Counted from the first letter of the stretch, positions 1-7,465 are shown. The stretch: 15,497 nt of DNA from Muribaculaceae bacterium (GCA_009775365.1 VSPM01000064.1:1-15497), one strand, 5' to 3'. Numbers and translations are program-made. The notes: generated by a model not told the origin, from the sequence alone.

Positions 1-91
1 ATCAGATTTTTAATGGATTAAACACCTGGCTCCTCGGAGCCGTTAACAAACTCTCAAAAAATAACCGAAGTATTGCTAAAACCCTAACCGT

Positions 92-1156
92 ATGAAAAAA
101 CATTTACTTGCCTGCGGCCTCGTTGTGGCCGCCTCTGCACCTATTTTCGCGCAAAAATCCGGAGTATCATTGATTCGCGAAGATCGCGTATGGGAATATC
201 GTAAAGCCGTGTACGGCAACGCTCATATAGCCTCCTGCCGCATGAAGTTTGACGGCACGCGTAATGTTGCCGGGCAGACATATCACAAGTTCATCCCTGT
301 TGACATGAGCATGACAACAGTCTCTCTCGATGGGAATGACACAATATACAACCGCGAGGCATTGCCTTACGAATATCATGAATCCCTTCTCCGTGAAGAG
401 GACGGCAAGGTGTATCTTATAGCCCCGGACTATCTTAAAGGAGGGCATGATTACTCCTCTAATCCGGAGGAATGGACAGCAGACACCCCCCTTATAGAGC
501 ATCTCCTATATGATTTCAACCTCAGTGAAGGCGACACCCTCCATGGAGTGTGCGACGGCGGCCTCGGCTCTTTCGCCCAAGGATATGTGACGCTATTTGA
601 CATAGACTCCGTTTCGGAAGTCACGATTGACGGCGAGACATGCCGCCTGCAGTATTCCAAGGGGAAGGGAGGGGATGCTTTCGGCACAGATGACCTCCCT
701 CCTTACCGTATTTACGACACCTATTTCCTGGAAGGTGTCGGGGTATTGGCGGGATGCGCCTCGATGACCTACATACCCACCTACTACACTACTGGGATGG
801 GGGACGACTGGTTCACGCTTGCAAGAGTGTATAATGAGAACGGGGAGATTATATTCCCGCTGCCCGGTGCGGAATACCAGCTTGACTGGACTTTTGAAGA
901 CCGTTACATCCCGGAGGAGTATGGAGTCTCCATCCATGGGCCGAGCAATTCGGTAAAGTCTGTTCAAGAAAACAGCCGAAAGATAAGCTACTCTGCCGGG
1001 GTTGTGAGAGCTGCTGACGGAGCGGAGGTAGCGGTGTATGACATGGCCGGGAAGAGATTGGCGCAAGGTCGCGGTTCGTTGTCGACAGACAACTTGCAGC
1101 CCGGAGTCTACATCGTGAAGGCCGCAGCCAACGCCCTCAAGATAACCGTGAAATAA
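92..1156 (+). CDS. Secreted protein with T9SS type A sorting tail
   Basis: A 354-aa exported protein. Residues 1-20 form a signal peptide (Lys-Lys, hydrophobic core, Ala-x-Ala before Gln21). The central 260 or so residues are rich in Tyr, Trp, Asp and Gly and look like beta-structure, but I recognise no catalytic domain. From about residue 285 the C-terminus has the T9SS type A pattern: a 'VAVYDMAGKRL' strand, then 'LQPGVYIVKA', ending in 'KITVK'. In Bacteroidota such tails direct cargo through the type IX secretion system to the cell surface or outside; that role is inferred from the family. The ATG at 92 is the only start that keeps the signal peptide. The gene is a single-gene unit ending at a strong terminator shared with the convergent operon. 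No promoter is obvious in the 91 bases upstream. Secretion class is confident; function is unknown. Confidence 0.88.
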   Translation: MKKHLLACGLVVAASAPIFAQKSGVSLIREDRVWEYRKAVYGNAHIASCRMKFDGTRNVAGQTYHKFIPVDMSMTTVSLDGNDTIYNREALPYEYHESLLREEDGKVYLIAPDYLKGGHDYSSNPEEWTADTPLIEHLLYDFNLSEGDTLHGVCDGGLGSFAQGYVTLFDIDSVSEVTIDGETCRLQYSKGKGGDAFGTDDLPPYRIYDTYFLEGVGVLAGCASMTYIPTYYTTGMGDDWFTLARVYNENGEIIFPLPGAEYQLDWTFEDRYIPEEYGVSIHGPSNSVKSVQENSRKISYSAGVVRAADGAEVAVYDMAGKRLAQGRGSLSTDNLQPGVYIVKAAANALKITVK

Positions 1157-1170
1157 ATTCAAATGAATAG

Positions 1171-1224
1171 TTCATAAAAAGATTCCGGCTTCTGCCTGTG
1201 CAGAAGCCGGAATCTTTTTATGAA
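1171..1224. terminator. Perfect 25-bp bidirectional hairpin terminator
   Basis: Arms 1171-1195 and 1200-1224 are exact reverse complements around a 4-base loop. The GC-rich core (CCGGCTTCTG) is flanked by A-runs on the left and T-runs on the right, so it can terminate transcripts from both sides. It lies 14 bases after the plus-strand stop at 1156 and 25 bases from the minus-strand stop at 1250, as expected between convergent genes. Confidence 0.9.
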
Positions 1225-1249
1225 CGCGGCCTGAGGCCGGAAGGTGCGG

Positions 1250-3175
1250 TTATAACACGATTTTCAAGGCTGATGTCTTGTCGGATGTAGACGACATAAC
1301 TATAAATATGCCTTTTAGCGACGACACGTCGATTGACACGGAGTCGCGGCCATGAGCCGAGGCCACCTCATTTCCCGCGATGTCAGAAACAGTGACGTAG
1401 ATTTCGCCGTCGGCGGATGCCGTCAATGTGCGGCTGTCGCAGACGATGCGAGGCTCTTCGCCAAGTGTGGCTGTTGACATCCCGGCTTCAGAAAGTGTGG
1501 TGGAGAAGCCGTTCAGGATTTCTCCGGAAGCCTTGTCAATGAGAACTGAGACAAGCCTGGCGTTAGACAGGTTTATCGCGGTCTCCGGCAGGTCCCAGTC
1601 GGCGCTGAAATTGTATTTCTCCCCTGCTTTGACAGAAGAGGGGAGAGCCAAATCCTGCCCTTCATATCCGCCATATATAGCTCTCAGGACATGATTGAAC
1701 TCCATGTCGGAGACAATTACTGATGGCAAATTCTCAAACCCTCCTACTATCTCGTTGCGTCCGCTGAAATAGTTGTTCTGATAGAACCCTGCCTGCCAGA
1801 CGCCATCTTCCACAAGCATGAATGACAGCCCGCAGTAGATGCCTTCATGGTTGAGCGGGAATCTTACGGTGGCGTCCACATGAATCCGGCCGTCTTTTGC
1901 GGAGGCTTCGGTCGTTACTTCAGCGGCGGGAAGTTCTTCCAGCCTGTCGAGAAGCAAAGTCTCGAAGCCGCCCATGTTGGTGACATGGGTGTATTTGCCA
2001 TCTATTAAGGTGGTGACCAACGGTTTGGTGCTGTAGACCTTGCGGTCGAACCATGCAGATGGCGCGCCACCCGGGAATGCCGTCTCCGCAGCCGGGTAGC
2101 CGGATATCTCGAGAGGGTCGCTGTAGTGTACGGCAACACCTATGAACTCATCCGGATAACGCTCATGCAGTGTCTCCATAGCCACAATGCCCTCCGGGCA
2201 GTAGCCGCACCACATGCCTGTCACTTCCTCGACCACGACCCTTCTTTTGGGCTCGAATGCGAGCACTTTTGTCTCGCGTTCTGTCGTGCCGAAGTCAATC
2301 CCGTTTATTTGCGCGGAGACTGAGAAGTTTACTGCCTCGCCGTAGGCCGACTGTATTTTCTCAGGGAACGCGAAGGAGAAGGTCTCTCCATATTTCAGTC
2401 CGAGGTTGTCATAGTCGAGGCTCATTGTTTTTTCGCCGGATGTGCACACCAGGGATATGGATTCGACGGGAGTGTCGGTGTATGGTGTGACAGAACCGCC
2501 GATTTCAACCTCCTCGCCTCCGAGGAAAAACTCTCCGGGGGTTATGACGAGCTCGGCCAGTCCTTTTCCTCCTTCGGCTATGATGTCGTCAATGGCGAGC
2601 ACCTCGCATCCGAGGCTGTTGTTGACAAATGCCACGAAAATCTTCTGCCCTTCATATGCGCCAAGATCGACGGAATGAGGTGTCCACTCGCCGATTGCCT
2701 CATTCTCTATTATGGCGATGGGTTCCCCCTGAAAGTCAGCCGGAGTCATTCCGGTTGTGGAGACCATAACTTTGTATGAGCTGGCCTTGGAAGAGCTTTC
2801 GTTGGCAGACATCCCTTTCCAGGAGAGGGTGGCTTCGCCGCCTTTCACCCATATCTGAGGCAGCACAAGCCAGTCGTCGGCCGGCTTTGCCTCTTCGCCT
2901 TTGATGCTTTTATGCTTGGAGGCTGATGCGGCATACATATTTTCCGTCCCCTCTTCCCTCATGGTGATCCAGGAGTCGCGGCTCCCGAATCCGAGTTGCG
3001 TCATTGTGAAATGCAGTTCGCAGCCATCGTTGTCGGTGCAGAGGAATGAGTCGGGAATGCCGTCGTCGAAGCCGCACGAGAAGTAAACTTCAGATGTGTC
3101 TGCGGCCGCCGCTACAAAGGGGACAGAGGCGAAAAACAGTCCCGCCAACAAGAAGTTGTTCATTTTACGGCTCAT
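1250..3175 (-). CDS. Secreted choice-of-anchor-J / Omp28-like thioredoxin-fold protein, T9SS tail
   Basis: A 641-aa exported protein. Residues 1-25 are a signal peptide. Residues about 30-205 ('YFSCGFDDG', 'DDWLVLPQI', 'FVNNSLGCEVLAIDDI') match the choice-of-anchor-J/cleaved-adhesin jelly-roll style. A beta-rich linker follows. Near residues 312-350, 'EEVTGMWCGYCPEG' followed by 'FIGVAVHYSDPL' is typical of Omp28-related proteins, which have a thioredoxin-like CxxC (Cys323, Cys326). The last 65 or so residues form a T9SS type A tail ('YVTVSDIAGNEV', 'LKGIFIVMSS'). The open frame extends upstream to a TTG at 3277, but the ATG at 3175 is preferred: it starts the signal peptide and overlaps the upstream stop as ATGA, suggesting translational coupling. 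It is the second gene of a two-gene operon. Likely surface-exposed; whether the CxxC is redox-active is not shown. Confidence 0.87.
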   Translation of the reverse strand: MSRKMNNFLLAGLFFASVPFVAAAADTSEVYFSCGFDDGIPDSFLCTDNDGCELHFTMTQLGFGSRDSWITMREEGTENMYAASASKHKSIKGEEAKPADDWLVLPQIWVKGGEATLSWKGMSANESSSKASSYKVMVSTTGMTPADFQGEPIAIIENEAIGEWTPHSVDLGAYEGQKIFVAFVNNSLGCEVLAIDDIIAEGGKGLAELVITPGEFFLGGEEVEIGGSVTPYTDTPVESISLVCTSGEKTMSLDYDNLGLKYGETFSFAFPEKIQSAYGEAVNFSVSAQINGIDFGTTERETKVLAFEPKRRVVVEEVTGMWCGYCPEGIVAMETLHERYPDEFIGVAVHYSDPLEISGYPAAETAFPGGAPSAWFDRKVYSTKPLVTTLIDGKYTHVTNMGGFETLLLDRLEELPAAEVTTEASAKDGRIHVDATVRFPLNHEGIYCGLSFMLVEDGVWQAGFYQNNYFSGRNEIVGGFENLPSVIVSDMEFNHVLRAIYGGYEGQDLALPSSVKAGEKYNFSADWDLPETAINLSNARLVSVLIDKASGEILNGFSTTLSEAGMSTATLGEEPRIVCDSRTLTASADGEIYVTVSDIAGNEVASAHGRDSVSIDVSSLKGIFIVMSSTSDKTSALKIVL

Positions 3176-4461
3176 TGTCTGGATGGATTGTTGACAAACT
3201 TCCCGCTGAAAGATTCTGTGCCGGAGATTACGCGGTAGACATACATGCCCGGTGCGAGCGATGAGGTCGACAGGCAATCGGTGCCGGATGCTCCAAGCAC
3301 ATTCTCGCCGGCGATGCTGTAGACGTCGATTCTGTCGGCGTTGCCGGATGTGCGGATGTATCCGCCTTCAATTCTCACGCCGTTTTCAGCAGTCGCGGCA
3401 TTTATTCCGGAAACTCCGAGCTCGGCTTTGCTTATGCGCCATACGCCGCTGTTAGCGTCGTCAAGCAGCGGAGAGTAAATGGCAGTATAGATATAATTGT
3501 CGTCAGCCACCAGAGTGAGGGGGTAGGTGTATGAGGGGAGATCTTCGTTGATTTCCCAGTTTTCTCCAAGGTCGGTGGTGTAGTAGACCGGGCCACCATG
3601 GTGGACTGTCACGAGTAGGTTGCCGTCAGAGACGATGGCGCGCACGTTATTGTCGTCGGTGTCGGGACGTGGTATTTCACCCCATTCGTTGCCGTCATTA
3701 TATATAAGGTATTCGACATCTGTAGTGAAGTTCATCACGCTTCGTCCGCATATCATCTTGTCGCCCATCACAGTCACCTGGCTCATGAAGTTGCTGTTTA
3801 TGGGCTCTACATCCCATTTTGAGGCCCCCCCGGCCTGATTGAGGGAGTGTACGGAGTACATGCCGAAACTGTAGATTTTCCCGTTGAACGCTGTGAGATT
3901 GTAGAAGTTGTCCATTATCGGCTCCGGGCTGTCCACCTGAATCAGCAGAGACTCACGGTCGGTGTGTTCCCATGTCTCGCCATAGTTTTCTGAACGCAGG
4001 ATTCCGCCTCCGCAGAAGTCGCCGATGTATAGGATGCCGTCGAGAGATGTGATGGCGTAGCAGCTTGTGCCGTCGATGGCTTTCGGATCAACGAATTCCT
4101 CAATTGCCTTGCTGTAGTTGAGAATGTCCCATGTGCGGCCTCCGTCTTCGCTGCGTCCGATCCTGCCGGCGCTGCCTGTGGCGAACAGATATCCGTCGGC
4201 CTCGTAGAAATTGCTGAACCAATAGTCTTTTACGTCAGCCTTGACCCATGTCTTGCCGTTGTCTTCAGAATAAGAGATGCCCCCTTTCTGGTCTTCGCGG
4301 AGGTCAGAGGCGAGATGTATGCCTTCCGATGTGATGAAGTGCGCGTATGTGCAAGGCAACGATAGCACTTGTTCCCATTCTGCGGAGGCAGACAATGCAA
4401 TGGCAGTGCATCCTGCGGTAAGAAACCAACGTCTGGCACTGAGATTAGGTAGAAGTTTCAT
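3172..4461 (-). CDS. Secreted Asp-box (BNR-like) beta-propeller protein with T9SS tail
   Basis: A 429-aa exported protein with a signal peptide at about 1-27 (ends 'SASA'). Four Asp-box-like turns (S-x-D-x-G-x-T-W) are visible: 'SEDNGKTW' at 65-72, 'SEDGGRTW' at 104-111, 'SENYGETW' at 157-164 and a weaker 'TTDLGENW' at 295-302. These mark beta-propellers of the sialidase/BNR and Vps10-like kind. I do not see the arginine triad or the FRIP motif of true sialidases, so no enzyme activity is assigned. Residues about 355-425 form a T9SS type A tail ('RIDVYSIAGENVLG', 'LAPGMYVYRVISG'). The ATG at 4461 begins the signal peptide. It is the first gene of an operon whose second gene starts inside its stop codon. 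Probably a surface or extracellular binding protein. Confidence 0.86.
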   Translation of the reverse strand: MKLLPNLSARRWFLTAGCTAIALSASAEWEQVLSLPCTYAHFITSEGIHLASDLREDQKGGISYSEDNGKTWVKADVKDYWFSNFYEADGYLFATGSAGRIGRSEDGGRTWDILNYSKAIEEFVDPKAIDGTSCYAITSLDGILYIGDFCGGGILRSENYGETWEHTDRESLLIQVDSPEPIMDNFYNLTAFNGKIYSFGMYSVHSLNQAGGASKWDVEPINSNFMSQVTVMGDKMICGRSVMNFTTDVEYLIYNDGNEWGEIPRPDTDDNNVRAIVSDGNLLVTVHHGGPVYYTTDLGENWEINEDLPSYTYPLTLVADDNYIYTAIYSPLLDDANSGVWRISKAELGVSGINAATAENGVRIEGGYIRTSGNADRIDVYSIAGENVLGASGTDCLSTSSLAPGMYVYRVISGTESFSGKFVNNPSRQ

Positions 4462-4568
4462 AAGTAGTTAAAGTGTTTAATGGTGAAAAATGATACTTTT
4501 GTTTGCAAAAAAACTTTTCAGACCGGAAACTAATATTAATAACCGGTTTTAAAGAGATATTGCAATTG

Positions 4569-4599
4569 CAAAGATAATATAAATTTCGTTTAGCCCAAA
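4569..4599 (-). promoter_or_regulatory. Bacteroidetes-type promoter for the T9SS cargo operon
   Basis: On the minus strand TTTG (4599-4596) is followed, after exactly 19 bases, by TATCTTTG (4576-4569), matching the primary-sigma consensus TTTG-N19/21-TAnnTTTG. The predicted start near 4562 gives a leader of about 100 bases before the ATG at 4461. Confidence 0.75.
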
Positions 4600-4846
4600 A
4601 AATGGCATGATTAAAAAGGCCTGAAATATATGTTTTTTGCAATATCGGAGAGTGTCGCGCACTGTCGAAGTGACTTTTTCATGTCGTTTCCGCTTGTCGA
4701 TGCCGACAGGAGGCTCCGCGTGTCGCCGGCACATATTACAGACATATAACGCATATAATATAGGCGACGCGGCAGCGTTTATAATAGAGGTTGCCCGTCT
4801 GCTGCGGGTAGGGCGGCGGTGCCGATAAATAATAATCCGACAAGAG
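4600..4846. other. Intergenic leader between the cargo operon and trmD
   Basis: Together with 4462-4568 this makes a 385-base gene-free stretch between divergent units. The left part holds the minus-strand promoter and leader. The right part (4600-4846) must contain the trmD promoter, but I find no TTTG/TAnnTTTG pair; a lone TATAAT at 4754-4759 lacks a partner. No tRNA-like fold or credible ORF was seen. Confidence 0.5.
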
Positions 4847-5527
4847 ATGCGAATAGATATATTAACCGTATTGCCAGAGATGTTTGAGTCGCCGCTTGGG
4901 TGCTCCATCCTGAAACGGGCCCGTGACAAGGGGCTCGCGGAAATCGTTGTGCATAACCTCAGGGACTATACGACCGACCGTCACCGCAAGGTCGATGACT
5001 ATCCTTTCGGGGGAGAGGCGGGGATGGTGATGAAAGTCCAGCCGGTGGAGGCTTGCATCAATGTCCTGAAGTCCCAAAGGGAATATGACGATGTGATATT
5101 CACGTCGCCCGACGGCGAGACTTTTAATCAGAAGATGGCCAACACGCTCTCTATGGCGGGGAATCTGATAATTCTTTGCGGCCATTATAAGGGTGTGGAC
5201 TATCGCATACGCGAACACCTTGTCACAAAAGAGATTTCGATAGGCGACTATGTGCTCACAGGCGGCGAGCTTCCGGCCTTGGTAATGACCGACGCTATTG
5301 TGAGACTGATTCCGGGTGCGATAGGAGATGAACAGTCTGCGCTTTCCGACTCATTTCAAGATAATTTGCTTGCGCCCCCGATTTACACTCGTCCGGCAGA
5401 TTATAACGGGTGGAAGGTTCCCGGCATACTCCTTTCCGGCCATGAGGCCAAGATTGATGAATGGCGCCACGAGCAGAGCCTTGAGCGCACGCGCCGCCTG
5501 CGCCCCGACCTTTTGGAAGAACTGTAG
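4847..5527 (+). CDS. trmD: tRNA (guanine-N1-)-methyltransferase TrmD
   Basis: A 226-aa cytoplasmic SPOUT enzyme that transfers methyl from S-adenosylmethionine to N1 of G37 in tRNAs, preventing +1 frameshifting. Family motifs are all present: N-terminal 'IDILTVLPEMF' (3-13), 'DDYPFGGEAGMVMKVQP' (50-66), 'LCGHYKGVDYRIRE' (110-123) and 'SIGDYVLTGGELPALV' (131-146). The last two form the knot that binds AdoMet. The catalytic-Asp region 'SDSFQDNLL' spans 167-175 and the tRNA-binding C-terminal helices end in 'LERTRRLRPDLLEEL'. Length is near normal for Bacteroidota (E. coli has 255). ATG 4847 matches the conserved N-terminus. Unlike the rpsP-rimM-trmD-rplS operon of proteobacteria, it stands alone here, with its own terminator. 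Confidence 0.98.
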   Translation: MRIDILTVLPEMFESPLGCSILKRARDKGLAEIVVHNLRDYTTDRHRKVDDYPFGGEAGMVMKVQPVEACINVLKSQREYDDVIFTSPDGETFNQKMANTLSMAGNLIILCGHYKGVDYRIREHLVTKEISIGDYVLTGGELPALVMTDAIVRLIPGAIGDEQSALSDSFQDNLLAPPIYTRPADYNGWKVPGILLSGHEAKIDEWRHEQSLERTRRLRPDLLEEL

Positions 5528-5531
5528 AGAC

Positions 5532-5565
5532 AACATAAAAGCACCCGCCGGGTGCTTTTTATGTT
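5532..5565. terminator. Bidirectional terminator between trmD and convergent small genes
   Basis: GCACCC (5541-5546) pairs with GGGTGC (5550-5555), flanked by an A-run on the left and a T-run on the right. Outer bases AACAT/ATGTT extend the stem with one bulge. It begins 4 bases after the trmD stop and would also terminate minus-strand transcripts arriving from 5592. Confidence 0.85.
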
Positions 5566-5591
5566 ATAGCCAAAGGCTTGATAAGGGATGG

Positions 5592-5813
5592 CTATGAGTC
5601 GATCTTGTTTGCCAGATGTCTTAGGGTTTCCGCTATCGTGATGCGGGTTTTTGAGATGAATGATGTGCGGCTCTTTTTGTTGCCGTTCTTGGATTTGGAA
5701 GCGTTCCAGCCCATCTCATTTGAAAACCATTTCATCAGGTCGTTCCCCATCAAGGCGATAATAACTATGAATATGGCGTTTGCCAGTTTTATTGGAATTA
5801 TAATCTCATTCAT
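5592..5813 (-). CDS. Small putative membrane protein, unrecognised
   Basis: A 73-aa ORF starting at ATG 5813. Residues about 4-24 are hydrophobic ('IIIPIKLANAIFIVIIALMG') and could be one membrane span. The remainder is basic and Ser/Lys-rich ('KSKNGNKKSRTSF', 'ETLRHLANKIDS'). The frame is open further upstream to a TTG at 5924 (110 aa). ATG 5813 overlaps the stop of a 22-codon ORF as ATGA, so the true start is uncertain. Gene-like support comes from its direction, shared with the lipoprotein upstream, and from the bidirectional terminator just after its stop. The opposite strand carries a 101-aa frame that I consider the shadow. I recognise no family; it could also be the 3' part of a frameshifted gene. 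Confidence 0.4.
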   Translation of the reverse strand: MNEIIIPIKLANAIFIVIIALMGNDLMKWFSNEMGWNASKSKNGNKKSRTSFISKTRITIAETLRHLANKIDS

Positions 5814-5889
5814 GATAAATGGGGTTTTCGGCCAGTCGTTGAGTCGGCATTGCACAGAATCTCGGATTGCAAGGCCATTGTGAAATGCG

Positions 5890-6015
5890 TTATTGTTTTT
5901 TAGTTCGCCGTTTATACCATACAAATGGCATCAACATATATTTGAGAATCCTGTCAGCAAGCCAGCATATGCCAATAAGCATGAAAGTTTCTTTAATGAA
6001 TTCCAATAGTGTCAT
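5890..6015 (-). CDS. 41-aa putative single-span membrane microprotein
   Basis: The ATG at 6015 opens a 41-codon ORF with product start 'MTLLEFIKETFMLIGICW', a hydrophobic stretch about 10-33, then a basic end 'WYKRRTKKQ'. A hydrophobic span followed by a positively charged tail suits an inner-membrane microprotein with the C-terminus in the cytoplasm. It lies 82 bases after the lipoprotein stop, in the same direction, so it may be co-transcribed. Its last codons include six consecutive A residues (ACT AAA AAA CAA TAA), and the next reading frame downstream is open, so a frameshifted longer gene is possible. I recognise no family. Confidence 0.4.
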   Translation of the reverse strand: MTLLEFIKETFMLIGICWLADRILKYMLMPFVWYKRRTKKQ

Positions 6016-6097
6016 ACTTTTGAGGGGTATTTAAAATTTTTATCCTTCAATTATATAATCAAATTTTCATCAGATAACATTATAATGCTAAATAATG

Positions 6098-6961
6098 TCA
6101 ACCGAAAATTTCTGAAAGTATTGTGGCTGCTATAGCTGCTACTTGTTTTAGTCCTGTTGTTGAATAAATTACATCTCCTGCCAACGCTGAATATGCTATT
6201 TGTTCCCAGTCGACATTTCCACTCATTTGCGATGAGATTTGTTGTTGAATAGCAGAATAGCATGCCGAACGGATAGCCCCGAGTGCATCAATGTATACCC
6301 ATGGTGCTACTCTTGTTTGTGGTGCTGCACTTTCTGGATTATCTTCCCACCACTGAGCTGAAGACAAGCTAATTCCAATAATGTAAGCAGAGAACTTTCC
6401 TTTTTTAGTTATTAGTTGGATGCCATAATGATTTCTCCATTGTGCTGCCAATCCTTCGATAGCTAAAAGTATAGCAAATTGTGGTTCATTTTTTTGTCTA
6501 ATAATATATTCACTAAGTTTTTTTAGCAAATCTCTTTCAAAAGAGTCAATAATAGATGAAGCATGAAGGCTATTTATTAAAGATATTATTTCACATTTGT
6601 TGTTGTCTGAAGACGAGGAATATGATTTTTCCCAAATATTATCAATGTTGTAATATTCAAAATGACTATCTAAAGCATTTGTAAAAAGAACTTTTTGAGA
6701 GTCACTGATGTCCATATATTGAACTTGCTCTTTTTGGAGTTCATGTAATTCTTTCCAATCTTCAAGGTTGAATTCTTCACCTTTGGTGCTTCTTGCTTCG
6801 ATTGCTTCTTGAGTTTTTTCAAGCATAGAATTGTGTATGTTCCCGAATGCGAGATATTCTGCCAAGGGATCATTACTGCTGATTAGCTCTGATTCAGTTT
6901 TGCATGATGCTTGTGTTATAAGTGTCATGGCAATGAATATGTACAATAATACTCGTTCCAT
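6098..6961 (-). CDS. Predicted lipoprotein of unknown function, AT-rich
   Basis: A 287-aa protein. The N-terminus 'MERVLLYIFIAMTLITQASC' resembles a lipoprotein signal with Cys20 as the likely lipidated residue; the box is imperfect (Gln-Ala-Ser-Cys), as is common in Bacteroidota. Residues 24-155 are charged, probably helical, with Glu/Gln/Lys-rich segments. Residues about 162-202 are more hydrophobic ('FAILLAIEGLAAQW', 'AYIIGISLSSAQWW'). From about 219 the chain becomes rich in Ala, Ile and Ser ('APWVYIDALGAIRSACYSAI', 'SALAGDVIYSTTGLKQVA') and ends 'AATILSEIFG'. Base composition is visibly more AT-rich than the flanking trmD and sigma genes, suggesting recent acquisition. No family recognised. 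It heads a possible minus-strand unit with the two small membrane ORFs downstream. Confidence 0.75.
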   Translation of the reverse strand: MERVLLYIFIAMTLITQASCKTESELISSNDPLAEYLAFGNIHNSMLEKTQEAIEARSTKGEEFNLEDWKELHELQKEQVQYMDISDSQKVLFTNALDSHFEYYNIDNIWEKSYSSSSDNNKCEIISLINSLHASSIIDSFERDLLKKLSEYIIRQKNEPQFAILLAIEGLAAQWRNHYGIQLITKKGKFSAYIIGISLSSAQWWEDNPESAAPQTRVAPWVYIDALGAIRSACYSAIQQQISSQMSGNVDWEQIAYSALAGDVIYSTTGLKQVAAIAATILSEIFG

Positions 6962-6990
6962 ATAATTTATATTTTATATGTTAACTTTCG

Positions 6991-6998
6991 CAAAGATA
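6991..6998 (-). promoter_or_regulatory. Probable -7 element for the lipoprotein gene
   Basis: The minus strand reads TATCTTTG here, an exact TAnnTTTG match, 29 bases before the ATG at 6961. The -33 position 19-21 bases upstream is only a run of T, so the upstream element is weak. The setting is very AT-rich, which raises the chance-match risk. Confidence 0.45.
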
Positions 6999-7110
6999 AA
7001 TAAAATAATACAAATAAAAAAATTATAATTTTTTTATTTGTATTTATGATTAGTGTTTGCAAAAATATATATTATAGTGTTTTTAATTATTGATACTCAA
7101 GAAAAAGTTG

Positions 7111-7239
7111 TCAGTCGAGACGTAGTCCGCAGGCTGTATCCATTGACCCTTGTGTGAAGCTACCGTCTCCGAAATATAGATCAATAAGACCTTCTTTGTA
7201 CTGCTGTTCAAACTCTTGTGGCTTCTCCTTCTTATTCAT
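7111..7239 (-). CDS. 42-aa hypothetical ORF
   Basis: The ATG at 7239 opens a 42-codon frame whose product is charged at the start ('MNKKEKPQEFEQQYKEG') and ends 'FTQGSMDTACGLRLD'. The frame continues upstream to 7338, but that extension crosses the GC-rich hairpin and is proline/histidine-rich, so I use the internal ATG. No signal peptide, membrane span or promoter was seen. It could be a remnant of a larger gene or a chance ORF. Confidence 0.3.
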   Translation of the reverse strand: MNKKEKPQEFEQQYKEGLIDLYFGDGSFTQGSMDTACGLRLD

Positions 7240-7292
7240 ATGAATGATGCGAAGGTGAGGCGGGTGCAATGGGGCAGGATGCTGCAAAAGCG

Positions 7293-7327
7293 GGCAGGGG
7301 GCATCGGAATTTCCGATGCCCCCTGCC
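7293..7327 (-). terminator. GC-rich hairpin, possible terminator after sigma gene
   Basis: Arms 7293-7309 and 7311-7327 are exact reverse complements (core GGGGGCATCGG). A folded transcript would have a 15-bp stem with a 5-base loop. It lies 139 bases after the sigma-factor stop at 7466. On the minus strand only a short T4 follows within about 8 bases, so terminator function is uncertain. Other than this hairpin and a weak 7-bp one at 7437-7458, the stretch 7240-7465 shows nothing. Confidence 0.5.
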
Positions 7328-7465
7328 GACATTTGCAAAATGAAATTTGATTATTCTTGGATATTGAAGAGGTATGACTTTAGAGAATGTTTCATCATAG
7401 GGAGAGAGTAATAAATCAGGATAATCAGCAGGGCGGCATAATGTGTCCCCGCATTATGGCTTGGC

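Noticed and set aside
28..41. Short hairpin GGCTCC/GGAGCC near the left edge
   Set aside because: Six-base stem with a two-base loop and no T-run; too weak to call a terminator or riboswitch.
593..1162. 189-aa minus-strand open frame opposite the first T9SS cargo gene
   Set aside because: Lies antisense to a gene with signal peptide and sorting tail; its product shows no signal, domain or sensible composition.
3172..4461. Sialidase assignment for the Asp-box protein
   Set aside because: Asp-boxes alone mark propeller turns; no FRIP motif or arginine triad was visible, so enzyme activity was not assigned.
4754..4759. TATAAT upstream of trmD
   Set aside because: No TTGACA-like partner at the right distance, and Bacteroidota primary sigma uses TAnnTTTG, so it is probably chance in AT-rich sequence.
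5578..5883. 101-aa plus-strand frame after trmD
   Set aside because: Lies just past the trmD terminator with no promoter, starts without signal features, and is antisense to the minus-strand small ORFs that agree with the local direction and terminator.
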